A stretch of DNA of 11,997 nucleotides from JAFNGF01 sp964567045. Lineage in GTDB: Bacteria; Planctomycetota; Phycisphaerae; Sedimentisphaerales; Anaerobacaceae. A program made the translations under genes and the position numbers. Every line of letters starts with the position of its first letter. Within the stretch, counting starts at the first letter, position 1. Below the pieces are notes generated by a model. That model was not told the origin of the DNA, did not search any database, and saw nothing but the letters and a program-made list of their open reading frames with translations. The stretch spans positions 1 through 11,997 of the forward strand of contig CAZMLE010000099.1 of the NCBI GenBank assembly GCA_964567045.1, written 5' to 3'. This document shows, piece by piece, positions 5,640 through 11,875 of the stretch.

Positions 5640-7238
5640 CTATTTTTTTTCAACTGTAATACCTGGCCAATCATCCGTGCGGAATGGGCCAGCCGGCAGA
5701 CCTTCCTTATTATAAAGGTTACATACAGGATTGTCCGCCCAGGCGTAACGCACGGCGACAGGCTCAGCTACCTTATCGCTGCTGACCACCACGCTGTTGC
5801 CATCGATCTGCGCGTCGGCCCAGACAAATTTGCGGTCCGTACCAGCAACGGCAAAACCCTTCAATGGTTCACCTCCGCCGGCGACCAGACCGCCGCCAAC
5901 GTGATTGAACTCCAGAATAATCTTGTTCCCGCCGACCTTCATCGATTTGTAGATGGGGCCCGAATAAACGAGGTTCTTGCCGTAAGTCTTCGCCAACGCC
6001 CATAACGCCAGACGCTTGCCGACATCCTGCTTATTTTTCGGATGTATGTCGTTGGCCTCTCCAATATCTATGGTCACGGCCATACCAGTATTGGGCAAAG
6101 CTAACGTCAGTAGCTGCGCTTCGCGCAGCTCGGCCCACTCACTGTCACCAGGTTCCGGCTTGGTTGCCATAAAGTTGGCCAACTGCACGATAAGGAAGGC
6201 AAAATTTCCTCGGCCCCAATCTTTGCGCCAGTTGTTGATCATAGTCGGCAAAAGTTTGCGATATTGATATGCCCGCCCGGCGTTGGATTCGCCCTGATAC
6301 CATATCGCTCCGGCAATGCCATACGGAGTCAACGGAGCGATCATTGCGTTATACAAACCTGCCGGGCAGTGCGGATGCCCCGGCCCAAACGGTTCGCCGG
6401 GCCTGTTCGGCGGCCTGCCACCTTCAGCCTTTGCTTTCTCGACCGCCTCCTGCCACTGGGCCAATTTTTGCTCATATTCCTCCTTTGCCTGCGGATATTT
6501 CGCAACCGCGTCATCATACCGCTGCAGAATGGGGGTAAAATCCTGCTCCGCCTCCAGTGCCTGCCGGCTGGTCCACGCCTCAGCGGGCGTGCCGCCCCAG
6601 GAGGTGTGAATCAAGCCTATCGGAACGTTAAGCTCTTTGTGCAAGTCTCTGCCAAAATAGTAGGCGACCGCGGAAAAGTCCCCAACCGTCTCCGGAGTAC
6701 ACTGCTGCCAACTGCCGACACAATCACTCTGCGGCTGCTCCGCTACCTTACGCTGAACACTAAAGAGCCTGATATTCGGATAGTTCGCGGCAGCGATTTC
6801 CTGCTCGGCGTTGGCGGATTGCCTGACCGCCCACTGCATGTTCGATTGGCCGGAACAGACCCAGACCTCGCCCACAAGGATATTCTTGATCGTTATGGAA
6901 TTTTTGCCGCTGATAGTCATCTCGTAAGGCCCGCCTGCCCCCCTGCTTTCTTGCGAAAGCAAGAAGGGGGGCGGCGTCATTTCAAATCGCCACTTGCCGT
7001 CCTTGTCGGCGGCTGCCGCCCAGCGCATATTATGCCAGCTAACCGCGACCGTAATCTCTTCGCCCGGCTGTGCCCAACCCCAGATGGGCACTTTTTGCCC
7101 GCGCTGCAGAACCATGTTGTCGCCAATCACAGCCGGCAGCCTGACATCAGCCCAGCCTGTGCCTGCGCCGGCCATAAGCAAGACCACAGAAAGGGTGAAA
7201 ATTACTGACTCTCTGGAACCGATTCGCTTGTTACTCAT
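5640..7238 (-). CDS. Sialate O-acetylesterase (SGNH hydrolase)
   Basis: Exported carbohydrate esterase of 532 residues that removes O-acetyl groups, classically from sialic acid, and in environmental planctomycetes perhaps from other acetylated glycans. Residues 1-30 are a signal peptide (hydrophobic VIFTLSVVLLMAGAGTGWA). Family blocks in order are VGEVWVCSGQSNMQW with nucleophile Ser132, HTSWGGTPAEAW (211-222), WYQGESN (313-319), and DIGEANDIHPKNK with the Asp397/His399 pair. Residues about 90-103 (PPPFLLSQESRGAGG) look like an extra loop and are encoded by a large palindrome. The ATG at 7238 has GAGGAG about 7 nt upstream and a near-consensus promoter 55 nt further out. It is divergent from the tlpA-like gene. 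Substrate is not determinable from sequence. Confidence 0.9.
   Translation of the reverse strand: MSNKRIGSRESVIFTLSVVLLMAGAGTGWADVRLPAVIGDNMVLQRGQKVPIWGWAQPGEEITVAVSWHNMRWAAAADKDGKWRFEMTPPPFLLSQESRGAGGPYEMTISGKNSITIKNILVGEVWVCSGQSNMQWAVRQSANAEQEIAAANYPNIRLFSVQRKVAEQPQSDCVGSWQQCTPETVGDFSAVAYYFGRDLHKELNVPIGLIHTSWGGTPAEAWTSRQALEAEQDFTPILQRYDDAVAKYPQAKEEYEQKLAQWQEAVEKAKAEGGRPPNRPGEPFGPGHPHCPAGLYNAMIAPLTPYGIAGAIWYQGESNAGRAYQYRKLLPTMINNWRKDWGRGNFAFLIVQLANFMATKPEPGDSEWAELREAQLLTLALPNTGMAVTIDIGEANDIHPKNKQDVGKRLALWALAKTYGKNLVYSGPIYKSMKVGGNKIILEFNHVGGGLVAGGGEPLKGFAVAGTDRKFVWADAQIDGNSVVVSSDKVAEPVAVRYAWADNPVCNLYNKEGLPAGPFRTDDWPGITVEKK
6938..6971. repeat. Palindrome inside the esterase gene
   Basis: TTCTTGC (6948-6954), a GAAA loop and GCAAGAA (6959-6965) form a perfect 7-bp hairpin. 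It is extended by a CCCCCC (6938-6943) / GGGGGG (6966-6971) pairing across a 4-nt bulge. It lies in frame within the esterase, at the place where related proteins usually pass straight into an AGGPY-type strand. Confidence 0.7.
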
Positions 7239-7291
7239 CTGTCAACTCCTCAATATCAACAAAAACAAAGTCAATGGATAGCGGTAGGGCA

Positions 7292-7320
7292 ATTATACCA
7301 CTGCCACAGCGGCAGGTCAA
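7292..7320 (-). promoter_or_regulatory. Sigma70-type promoter of the esterase gene
   Basis: On the minus strand TTGACC (7320-7315) is separated by exactly 17 nt from a perfect TATAAT (7297-7292). The predicted transcript begins near 7285, about 47 nt before the esterase ATG, and can continue toward the antiporter and rnpA. Confidence 0.8.
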
Positions 7321-7369
7321 AAAGATGGTTTTTGTGGTCCGGTCGGAGCAAAAATTTGTCAATTTAGCC

Positions 7370-7398
7370 TTTACGCGGGAACCGGACTGCGGTATAGT
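7370..7398 (+). promoter_or_regulatory. Sigma70-type promoter of the tlpA-like gene
   Basis: TTTACG (7370-7375), a 17-nt spacer and TATAGT (7393-7398). Transcription would start near 7405, followed by the AGGGAGG ribosome site at 7421-7427. It is divergent from the esterase promoter. Confidence 0.65.
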
Positions 7399-7435
7399 GA
7401 CTCAAGAAACCATTAATTTCAGGGAGGATTACAAA

Positions 7436-8068
7436 ATGGCTGAACATAGAAAACATATTGTCCCGAGCATAAAAGCGATTTTCTTAGGTTTAATAATCCC
7501 GGCTATGATAATCTCCGCAGGATGCAAAAGAAAGCCGGCTGAACCGAACAAGCCCGAAGGTACTGGTCTGCCCGGGCCGGTGAAACCGCAGCCGGTTGCT
7601 GAAAAGAGCTTAAGTCAGATCATCCAGGATGCAAAGACATGGACCGTCGCTTTTAAGCAGTGGCAGGGTAAGCTGGCGCCGGAGTTCACCCTTATCGACA
7701 TCACCGGAAAAGAGCATAAACTAAGCAATTACCGCGGCAAGTACGTGATAATAACCTTCTGGGCGACCTACTGCGGCGCATGTCGATTGGAGATACCGCA
7801 CCTTATGGAGCTGCGAAATACTATCGGGCAGGACAGCCTCGCAATACTTGCCATATCAAATGAAGCACCTGACCTAGTGAAGAAGTTTGCAGCGCAGCAG
7901 AAAATCAACTACATCGTCATAGCACAGCCTGGGCCGATGCCGAGCCCATTTGACTCGGTAGAATATACTCCGACGAATTTCTTGATAGATTCGCAAGGCA
8001 TGATAAAACTGGCCAGTATCGGCCTGATGTCGGCGGATGAAATCAAGGCCGTGCTGCAGACACCATAA
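7436..8068 (+). CDS. TlpA/ResA-like thioredoxin-fold lipoprotein
   Basis: Predicted extracytoplasmic thiol-disulfide oxidoreductase of 210 residues. The frame is open from 7274, but the start is placed at 7436 because AGGGAGG lies 8 nt upstream and a lipoprotein signal follows. Residues 12-30 are hydrophobic and end in the lipobox ISAGC, so Cys30 is the likely lipidated residue. Residues 31-75 are a Pro-rich linker. The thioredoxin fold begins near 80 (LAPEFTLIDITGKEHKLSNY) and carries the active site WATYCGACR (Cys113, Cys116). The strand YTPTNFLIDSQGMI holds the family's cis-Pro (TPT). Such proteins reduce apo-cytochrome c or other periplasmic cysteines; no cytochrome maturation gene is beside it, so the partner is unknown. 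It has its own promoter and stands alone between divergent and downstream genes. Confidence 0.9.
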   Translation: MAEHRKHIVPSIKAIFLGLIIPAMIISAGCKRKPAEPNKPEGTGLPGPVKPQPVAEKSLSQIIQDAKTWTVAFKQWQGKLAPEFTLIDITGKEHKLSNYRGKYVIITFWATYCGACRLEIPHLMELRNTIGQDSLAILAISNEAPDLVKKFAAQQKINYIVIAQPGPMPSPFDSVEYTPTNFLIDSQGMIKLASIGLMSADEIKAVLQTP

Positions 8069-8075
8069 GCGTCAG

Positions 8076-8090
8076 TCCGCCAGGGGCGGA
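8076..8090. repeat. Short palindrome after the tlpA-like gene
   Basis: Perfect 6-bp stem TCCGCC/GGCGGA with a 3-nt loop, 8 nt after the stop codon. It lacks a T-tract, so it is more like a small palindromic repeat or mRNA end-stabilising hairpin than an intrinsic terminator. Confidence 0.5.
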
Positions 8091-8206
8091 GCGAAACTGG
8101 AAATTCAAAATTCGTCGGGCAACTGCCGGATCAGTACTGGACATGACACCAAAATAGTGTTTGTAGAACAGGTGAAAGGTAAATAATTTTTTGAAAGGAA
8201 ACCAAA

Positions 8207-8689
8207 ATGAAACGCAAGGAAGCAATAGTGGTTCTACTCTTGTGCAGTGTCCTTATGTTAAGCGGCTCAGGTTGCTGCACAATTATGTCGGGAAGCACAC
8301 AAAAAATCCCAATAAGCTCTACACCTGCAGGAGCGAGGATCACCGCGGATACCGGTACTTCTATTACTACACCAGGTTCTATAGTTTTAGAAAGAAAAAC
8401 AGCACACACGCTGGTTGCTGAATACCCCGGCTCCAAACAGCAGCAGCAACAGCTCCAACCCAAGCTCAACAATTGGGTCTGGGGTAACATATTGATTGGT
8501 GGCGTTATCGGCCTTGTTATAGACATAGTATCGGGTTCAGTAAATGAGCTTCAACCGAAAGAAGTACATTTCAGGTTTGAGGAGCCTCCTAGCAAAGGCT
8601 CGGCAACTATTCTAATCCGATATAAGGATATACTATTTGAAAGGTGTAACGGCTATAGGCCTTGGCGAATATACAAGTTTGCAGCTTGA
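8207..8689 (+). CDS. Small lipoprotein with a glycine-rich membrane segment
   Basis: A 160-residue protein of a widespread but poorly characterised lipoprotein type. Residues 5-22 are a signal peptide ending in SGSGC, making Cys23 the likely lipid anchor. The next part (SGSTQKIPISSTPAGARITAD, about 28-48, and PGSIVLERK) resembles PEGA-like beta domains, in which a short strand repeat presents S-x-P-x-G-A. Residues 87-110 (NNWVWGNILIGGVIGLVIDI) are a second hydrophobic Gly-rich stretch followed by SGSVNEL. A five-Gln tract sits at 78-82. The ATG at 8207 has GAAAGGA about 7 nt upstream. The last 35 residues are not recognised. No function can be given beyond an envelope location. Confidence 0.8.
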   Translation: MKRKEAIVVLLLCSVLMLSGSGCCTIMSGSTQKIPISSTPAGARITADTGTSITTPGSIVLERKTAHTLVAEYPGSKQQQQQLQPKLNNWVWGNILIGGVIGLVIDIVSGSVNELQPKEVHFRFEEPPSKGSATILIRYKDILFERCNGYRPWRIYKFAA

Positions 8690-8833
8690 GTGAGTCCCAG
8701 CAGTAGGGGTTGATTTTCTTAGTTTTGGTATACCTTGCTTGTAAAAATGAGGCGGTTCTGGTTTTGTGCCGGTTTTTGGTCCGTTTATACTTGCCAGAAT
8801 TAGCATAGGCTTCGTCGGCTGGCTGCGCAGACG
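8690..8833. other. Intergenic region with no recognised gene
   Basis: No convincing ORF. On the minus strand this stretch lies downstream of the candidate RNA and may hold its 3' end. CGTC...GACG forms a weak stem (8833-8813), and a run of five T (minus strand) occurs near 8748-8744, but no clean hairpin-plus-T terminator is visible. Confidence 0.4.
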
Positions 8834-8965
8834 CAGAACACTGTAGGAGGATATGCAAGTCGGAGAGATTCAAAAGCCCGTGCGCGCATTGTTCACGGCC
8901 TTTTTCCCGCTTTGACGTAACACATCCTCGTGCACGCCTGCGGCCAAGTTGCACTTGTTCTGGGT
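8834..8965 (-). ncRNA. Candidate structured small RNA (6S-like architecture)
   Basis: Directly downstream of a strong minus-strand promoter the transcript folds into nested helices. The ends pair as CAGAACA (8962-8956) with UGUUCUG (8840-8834). A side hairpin follows: GUGCA/UGCAC plus CUUG/CAGG, 8954-8930. A second long helix pairs GAGGAUGUG (8929-8921) with CAUAUCCUC (8855-8847), nine pairs with one G-U. Between it and the apical hairpin there are about 16 loosely paired nucleotides on each side. The apical hairpin is 8904-8894 with 8882-8872, 10 of 11 pairs around an 11-nt loop. A long rod with a large symmetric internal loop is the plan of 6S RNA, but I do not recognise a family sequence signature and the 3' end is undefined. 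Confidence 0.4.
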
Positions 8966-8969
8966 AATA

Positions 8970-8998
8970 ATTAAAATGCAGCCGGTGCAAATTGTCAA
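8970..8998 (-). promoter_or_regulatory. Sigma70-type promoter reading toward the candidate small RNA
   Basis: On the minus strand a perfect TTGACA (8998-8993), a 17-nt spacer and TTTAAT (8975-8970, five of six consensus). No protein gene starts downstream within reach, which is why it points to an RNA product starting near 8965-8962. Confidence 0.65.
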
Positions 8999-9051
8999 AT
9001 GGACAGCCATAAATCTCTGAATGGTTTTTCAAATCAGAGCGGAAAAACTGC

Positions 9052-9080
9052 TGGACAATTCTATAAAGGCTGGTTATAAT
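9052..9080 (+). promoter_or_regulatory. Sigma70-type promoter of rpmA
   Basis: TGGACA (9052-9057), 17 nt, then a perfect TATAAT (9075-9080). It gives a leader of about 45 nt before the rpmA ATG and diverges from the small-RNA promoter about 55 bp away. Confidence 0.8.
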
Positions 9081-9131
9081 CACGCTGTTTCAGGAAATGA
9101 GGTTTTTTGCCGATAACAGAGGTACGCAATT

Positions 9132-9365
9132 ATGGCACATAAAAAAGGACAAGGTTCTACCCGCAACGGGCGGGACAGTAATGCCCAATATAGAGGCGTA
9201 AAGATGTTTGGGGGCCAGCAAGTGATAGCCGGTTCAATCCTTGTCCGGCAGTGCGGAAGCAAGTTTTTCGCCGGCCACAATGTCGGTGTAGGCAGAGACT
9301 TTACCTTGTTCGCCACCACAGACGGCACGGTGCGCTTCCAGGGCCGAAAAATTCACGTGGTCTGA
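9132..9365 (+). CDS. rpmA: 50S ribosomal protein L27
   Basis: Ribosomal protein whose N-terminus reaches toward the peptidyl-transferase centre. The 77 residues begin MAHKKGQGSTRNGRDSNAQY, the classic L27 start with no cleavable N-terminal extension of the Firmicutes type, and continue with the family's FGGQQVIAGSILVRQ and VGVGRDFTLFATTDG. It is slightly shorter than the usual 84-90, ending at FQGRKIHVV. AGAGG lies 9 nt before the ATG. The usual upstream partner rplU (L21) is missing; the gene starts a transcript of its own from a consensus promoter. An intrinsic terminator follows before obg. Confidence 0.95.
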   Translation: MAHKKGQGSTRNGRDSNAQYRGVKMFGGQQVIAGSILVRQCGSKFFAGHNVGVGRDFTLFATTDGTVRFQGRKIHVV

Positions 9366-9395
9366 TAAATACTTGAATTACGATCCGCTTACTGC

Positions 9396-9425
9396 AAAGG
9401 GATGGTTTTACGCCATCCTTTTTTT
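9396..9425 (+). terminator. Intrinsic terminator after rpmA
   Basis: AAAGGGATGG (9396-9405) pairs with CCATCC plus the following T's (9413-9422, one G-U) around a 7-nt loop. The 3' arm runs into a tract of seven T's ending at 9425. It lies between the rpmA stop and the obg start, so obg expression must come from read-through or a local promoter. Confidence 0.8.
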
Positions 9426-9455
9426 ATGCGGGTGAAAGTGTAAAATACGCCTGTA

Positions 9456-10448
9456 ATGTTCATAGATGAGGCAAAAATCTGGGTCAAGGCAGGAGATGGC
9501 GGCAACGGCTGCGTCAGTTTCCGGCATGAAAAGTGCGTCCCCAAAGGTGGGCCTGACGGCGGAGACGGCGGAAAAGGCGGCGACGTCTATTTCCAGACAG
9601 TGGAGAATCTTGATACGCTGCTGGATTTTGCCGGCAGACACCACTGGCGTGCCGAAGACGGATGGCCCGGCTCAGGAAACAACAGGCATGGGGCAGACGG
9701 CAAGGACCAGGTAATCAAGGTCCCGCCCGGCACACTCATCTACGACACCGATTTGAATCTGCTGCTGAAAGACCTAAACGAAGTCGGAATGAAGGTTCGC
9801 GTCTGTCTGGGCGGAAGAGGCGGAAAAGGTAATAAGGCCTTTGCCGGTCCAATCAACCAGACTCCCAGATATGCCGAGCCCGGCAAAAAAGGCCAGGAGC
9901 GAAATATTCGGCTGGAACTAAAGCTCATCGCCGACGTTGGGCTGGTCGGTATGCCTAATGCCGGCAAGAGCACGCTTATTTCCCGCTGTTCTGCTGCCAG
10001 GCCAAAAATCGCCGATTATCCATTCACCACCGTCGAGCCGGTGCTCGGCATCGTCGAACTAAGCGACTACCGCCGGTTCGTTATGGCCGACATCCCAGGC
10101 CTGATCGAAGGTGCCCATAAAGGAGCAGGTCTTGGGCACGAATTCTTAAGACACATAGAAAGGACGACAATTTTAGTGCACATCCTGGACATAATGCCCA
10201 TAGATGGCTCCAACCCGGCTGAAAATTATCACCGGATACGCCAGGAACTGGCGCTCTATAGCAAGGCCCTGGCAGAAAAAGAAGAAGTAATCGTGGCCAA
10301 CAAAATTGACCTCGACCCGCATCATGAAATTGTCAAAGAGCTTCGAAAAAAGCTTCCGCAGCCGATTCACGCCATCTCAGCAGTAACCGGGTCCGGTATA
10401 AAAGAACTGACTGAACTGCTCTGGCAAAAAGTCAAAGAACTCAAATAA
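9456..10448 (+). CDS. obgE: Obg-family GTPase ObgE/CgtA
   Basis: Ribosome-associated essential GTPase involved in large-subunit assembly and stress signalling. The 330 residues comprise the Gly-rich Obg fold (about 1-158, with GGPDGGDGGKGGDV and GGRGGKGN) and the GTPase domain. The G domain shows G1 GMPNAGKS (165-172), a Thr-Thr G2 after YPF (191-192), G3 DIPG (212-215), G4 NKID (282-285) and G5 ISA (307-309). It ends right after the G domain, without the C-terminal OCT extension found in some bacteria. The ATG at 9456 is set by the conserved MFIDEAKIWVKAGDGGNG start. There is no ribosome site at normal spacing; TAAAAT at 9441-9446 could be a -10 box giving a leaderless or nearly leaderless mRNA. 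It sits next to rpmA as in many bacteria. Confidence 0.95.
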   Translation: MFIDEAKIWVKAGDGGNGCVSFRHEKCVPKGGPDGGDGGKGGDVYFQTVENLDTLLDFAGRHHWRAEDGWPGSGNNRHGADGKDQVIKVPPGTLIYDTDLNLLLKDLNEVGMKVRVCLGGRGGKGNKAFAGPINQTPRYAEPGKKGQERNIRLELKLIADVGLVGMPNAGKSTLISRCSAARPKIADYPFTTVEPVLGIVELSDYRRFVMADIPGLIEGAHKGAGLGHEFLRHIERTTILVHILDIMPIDGSNPAENYHRIRQELALYSKALAEKEEVIVANKIDLDPHHEIVKELRKKLPQPIHAISAVTGSGIKELTELLWQKVKELK

Positions 10449-10980
10449 AAATTGGCTTTGTTTGGCTTTGTTTTCCGGGTGATCCGCGAAGGCATTTATT
10501 TTCATAATCCTTTGTAAAAATGGAGCTTACGTTCATTTCGGCTTTTTGGAAATTGGCTTTGTTTTGCATAATTTAGTAAAAATGATCGCTGCCTTCTTAG
10601 CATTAACCACGGATTCCACAGATGAACACGGATTTGGTGAATGCGTTTATGCAGTTTTTCATTTACCCATCTTCTCATCGACTCATAAGCCTTTGGCTTG
10701 TTAGTTCGATACATATTATACCCAAAAACGGCTAAAAAACAAGCAAAATCTTTTCTCGATGCTCGCCTGCCCTGAGCAAAGTCAAAGGGTTGGTTTAACT
10801 GTTCTTGATATTTATCTGCTTGTGGCGGATTAAAGCCCTGCGTTTTGTCGCTGGGCTTTTTGTTTGGCTGGTTGTGCAGTTTCCTCAACAGAGATAAACG
10901 GCCTTAACCAAAAACCGCATTTCCCATGCATATTGCAGGTTTGCTCTGCAAAGAGCAGTCAAAATGCAAATTATGTTTGG
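10449..10980. repeat. Intergenic island of dispersed-repeat fragments
   Basis: About 530 bp without a believable gene. The 10-mer TTGGCTTTGT occurs in tandem at 10452-10471 and again at 10553-10562. An ACCACGGATTCCACAGATG-type segment lies near 10607-10635. CCCTGAGCAAAGTC...AAAGGG, a near-palindromic motif, is at 10770-10789. TGCTCT-GCAA-AGAGCA is a small hairpin near 10951-10966. Translated on the minus strand the region gives strings such as NQPFDFAQGRRAS and KQSQFPKSRNERK. I know these as spurious ORF products from repeats in planctomycete and other environmental genomes (a memory-based judgement). Confidence 0.6.
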
Positions 10981-11005
10981 GAATAAAGAACAAAAAGGTT
11001 ATACT
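10977..11005 (+). promoter_or_regulatory. Promoter of the padR-like gene
   Basis: TTGGGA (10977-10982), a 17-nt spacer and TATACT (11000-11005, five of six consensus). The expected start of transcription falls inside the palindrome that follows at once. Confidence 0.6.
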
Positions 11006-11009
11006 CGCA

Positions 11010-11028
11010 TATATGTAAATTACATATA
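11010..11028. promoter_or_regulatory. Palindromic operator, likely for the PadR-type repressor
   Basis: Perfect 9-bp arms TATATGTAA and TTACATATA around one central base. ATGT...ACAT half-sites are typical of PadR-family operators. It overlaps the predicted transcription start of the padR-like gene, the arrangement expected for autorepression. Confidence 0.7.
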
Positions 11029-11055
11029 GATGTATTTTATCGAAAGGCAGCTAAT

Positions 11056-11505
11056 ATGTTTGAAGGCAGCCGACTTGCAAAAAAATACAAAATAAAGAAA
11101 TGCGAATGCCCGAGCGGAAAGATGACCCGCTTTGTTGAACCGTGTTTATTGTTTTTTTTATCGCAAGGTGATTCCTACGGATACGAGTTAATGACAAAAT
11201 TAGACAATTTCGGGTTTCCTAAAGCCAAGCCCGACACCGCGATGGTGTACAGGACTCTTCGCTATCTGGAAAAAGAAGGATTTGTAGCATCGAAGTGGGA
11301 CACCAAGGGAACTGGACCGGCAAAAAGAAATTATGGTTTGACGCAAAAAGGAATCGGCCTGCTTCATCTTTGGGCAGAGAGCATTGAATTGCGAAAACAG
11401 GTTTTAGAGAAATTCCTAAAACAATATAGACAACATTTCAAGAACGGCAAGATCGCATTCTCAGATTCATATTATACAGGTTTAACAGGAAAGGAAAATA
11501 AATGA
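11056..11505 (+). CDS. PadR-family transcriptional regulator
   Basis: Winged-helix repressor of 149 residues. The PadR core starts at about residue 27 (FVEPCLLFFLSQGDSYGYEL), with the SYGYEL helix typical of the family, the recognition segment DTAMVYRTLRYLEKEGFVAS, the wing WDTKGTGPAKRNYGLTQKG and the dimerisation helix GLLHLWAESIELRKQVLEKF. The N-terminal 25 residues are an extension with KKCECPSGKM; together with Cys30 this places three Cys close together (16, 18, 30), which might sense metal or redox state, though that is only a guess. AAAGG precedes the ATG by 8 nt. A palindromic operator overlaps its promoter. Its stop overlaps the next start (ATGA), so the two proteins are coupled. A diverged copy of its wing and C-terminal helix coding sequence reappears at 11887-11997. 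Confidence 0.9.
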   Translation: MFEGSRLAKKYKIKKCECPSGKMTRFVEPCLLFFLSQGDSYGYELMTKLDNFGFPKAKPDTAMVYRTLRYLEKEGFVASKWDTKGTGPAKRNYGLTQKGIGLLHLWAESIELRKQVLEKFLKQYRQHFKNGKIAFSDSYYTGLTGKENK

Positions 11506-11861
11506 AGATAGTAGCTATGAACCATCATGGATACGGCTTGGATTCTGGCTTTGGGATATGGTTGATACTTGGCGGGGTATTGCTGATCGTTGTAGTTGTT
11601 GCTTTGCTTTCATATTTTCGCGGCAGGCAATCTGATGGTTTAAGCCGTACAGAGCGCCGTGAACTCGACCCCATACAGACTGAGATTCTTGCTATGGTTC
11701 GCCAAAATGGGGGGACTATGTTGCAAACCAAATTAGCAGATACTCTACCATATGATGTTGAAGAGATAGCAGGAATGTTGAAAGATCTGGAGTCCAAAAA
11801 TCTGATTTGCCGGGAATGGAAATCGGAAAAGGGAACATATGAAATAACGGCTATTTCATAG
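11502..11861 (+). CDS. Membrane-anchored winged-helix protein
   Basis: A 119-residue protein with one transmembrane helix and a cytoplasmic DNA-binding-like domain. Residues about 17-40 (FGIWLILGGVLLIVVVVALL) span the membrane. After a polar linker, residues about 55-117 (LDPIQTEILAMVRQNGGTML, then a KLADTLPYDVEEIAGMLKDL helix pair and a short wing) have the pattern of a MarR/ArsR-like winged helix. The ATG overlaps the padR stop by 4 nt, and GGAAAGGAAA provides a ribosome site. Coupling to a PadR repressor suggests it reports a membrane or envelope signal to the same regulatory circuit, which is inference. I do not know a named family for this exact combination. Confidence 0.75.
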   Translation: MKIVAMNHHGYGLDSGFGIWLILGGVLLIVVVVALLSYFRGRQSDGLSRTERRELDPIQTEILAMVRQNGGTMLQTKLADTLPYDVEEIAGMLKDLESKNLICREWKSEKGTYEITAIS

Positions 11862-11875
11862 GGGGGTCGTCCCTG

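Noticed and set aside
6264..7208. 314-residue plus-strand ORF opposite the esterase
   Set aside because: Antisense shadow in a GC-biased coding region; the minus strand carries a complete SGNH esterase with catalytic motifs.
7274..7435. Upstream extension of the tlpA-like reading frame
   Set aside because: It would include the promoter and ribosome site and place the lipoprotein signal internally. The start at 7436 has AGGGAGG and a proper lipobox signal.
9015..9039. CTCTGA/TCAGAG inverted repeat between the divergent promoters
   Set aside because: Only 6 bp arms with a 13-nt spacer; common by chance and not tied to a known operator.
8607..9083. 158-residue minus-strand ORF in the gap before rpmA
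   Set aside because: It begins inside the region of the rpmA promoter and runs through the small-RNA promoter and helices, with no domain pattern and no ribosome site. The open frame looks accidental.
10502..10888. 128-residue minus-strand ORF
   Set aside because: Its translation is a string of known-looking repeat products (FDFAQGRRAS, KQSQFPKSRNERK) with no protein fold pattern. It is treated as repeat sequence.
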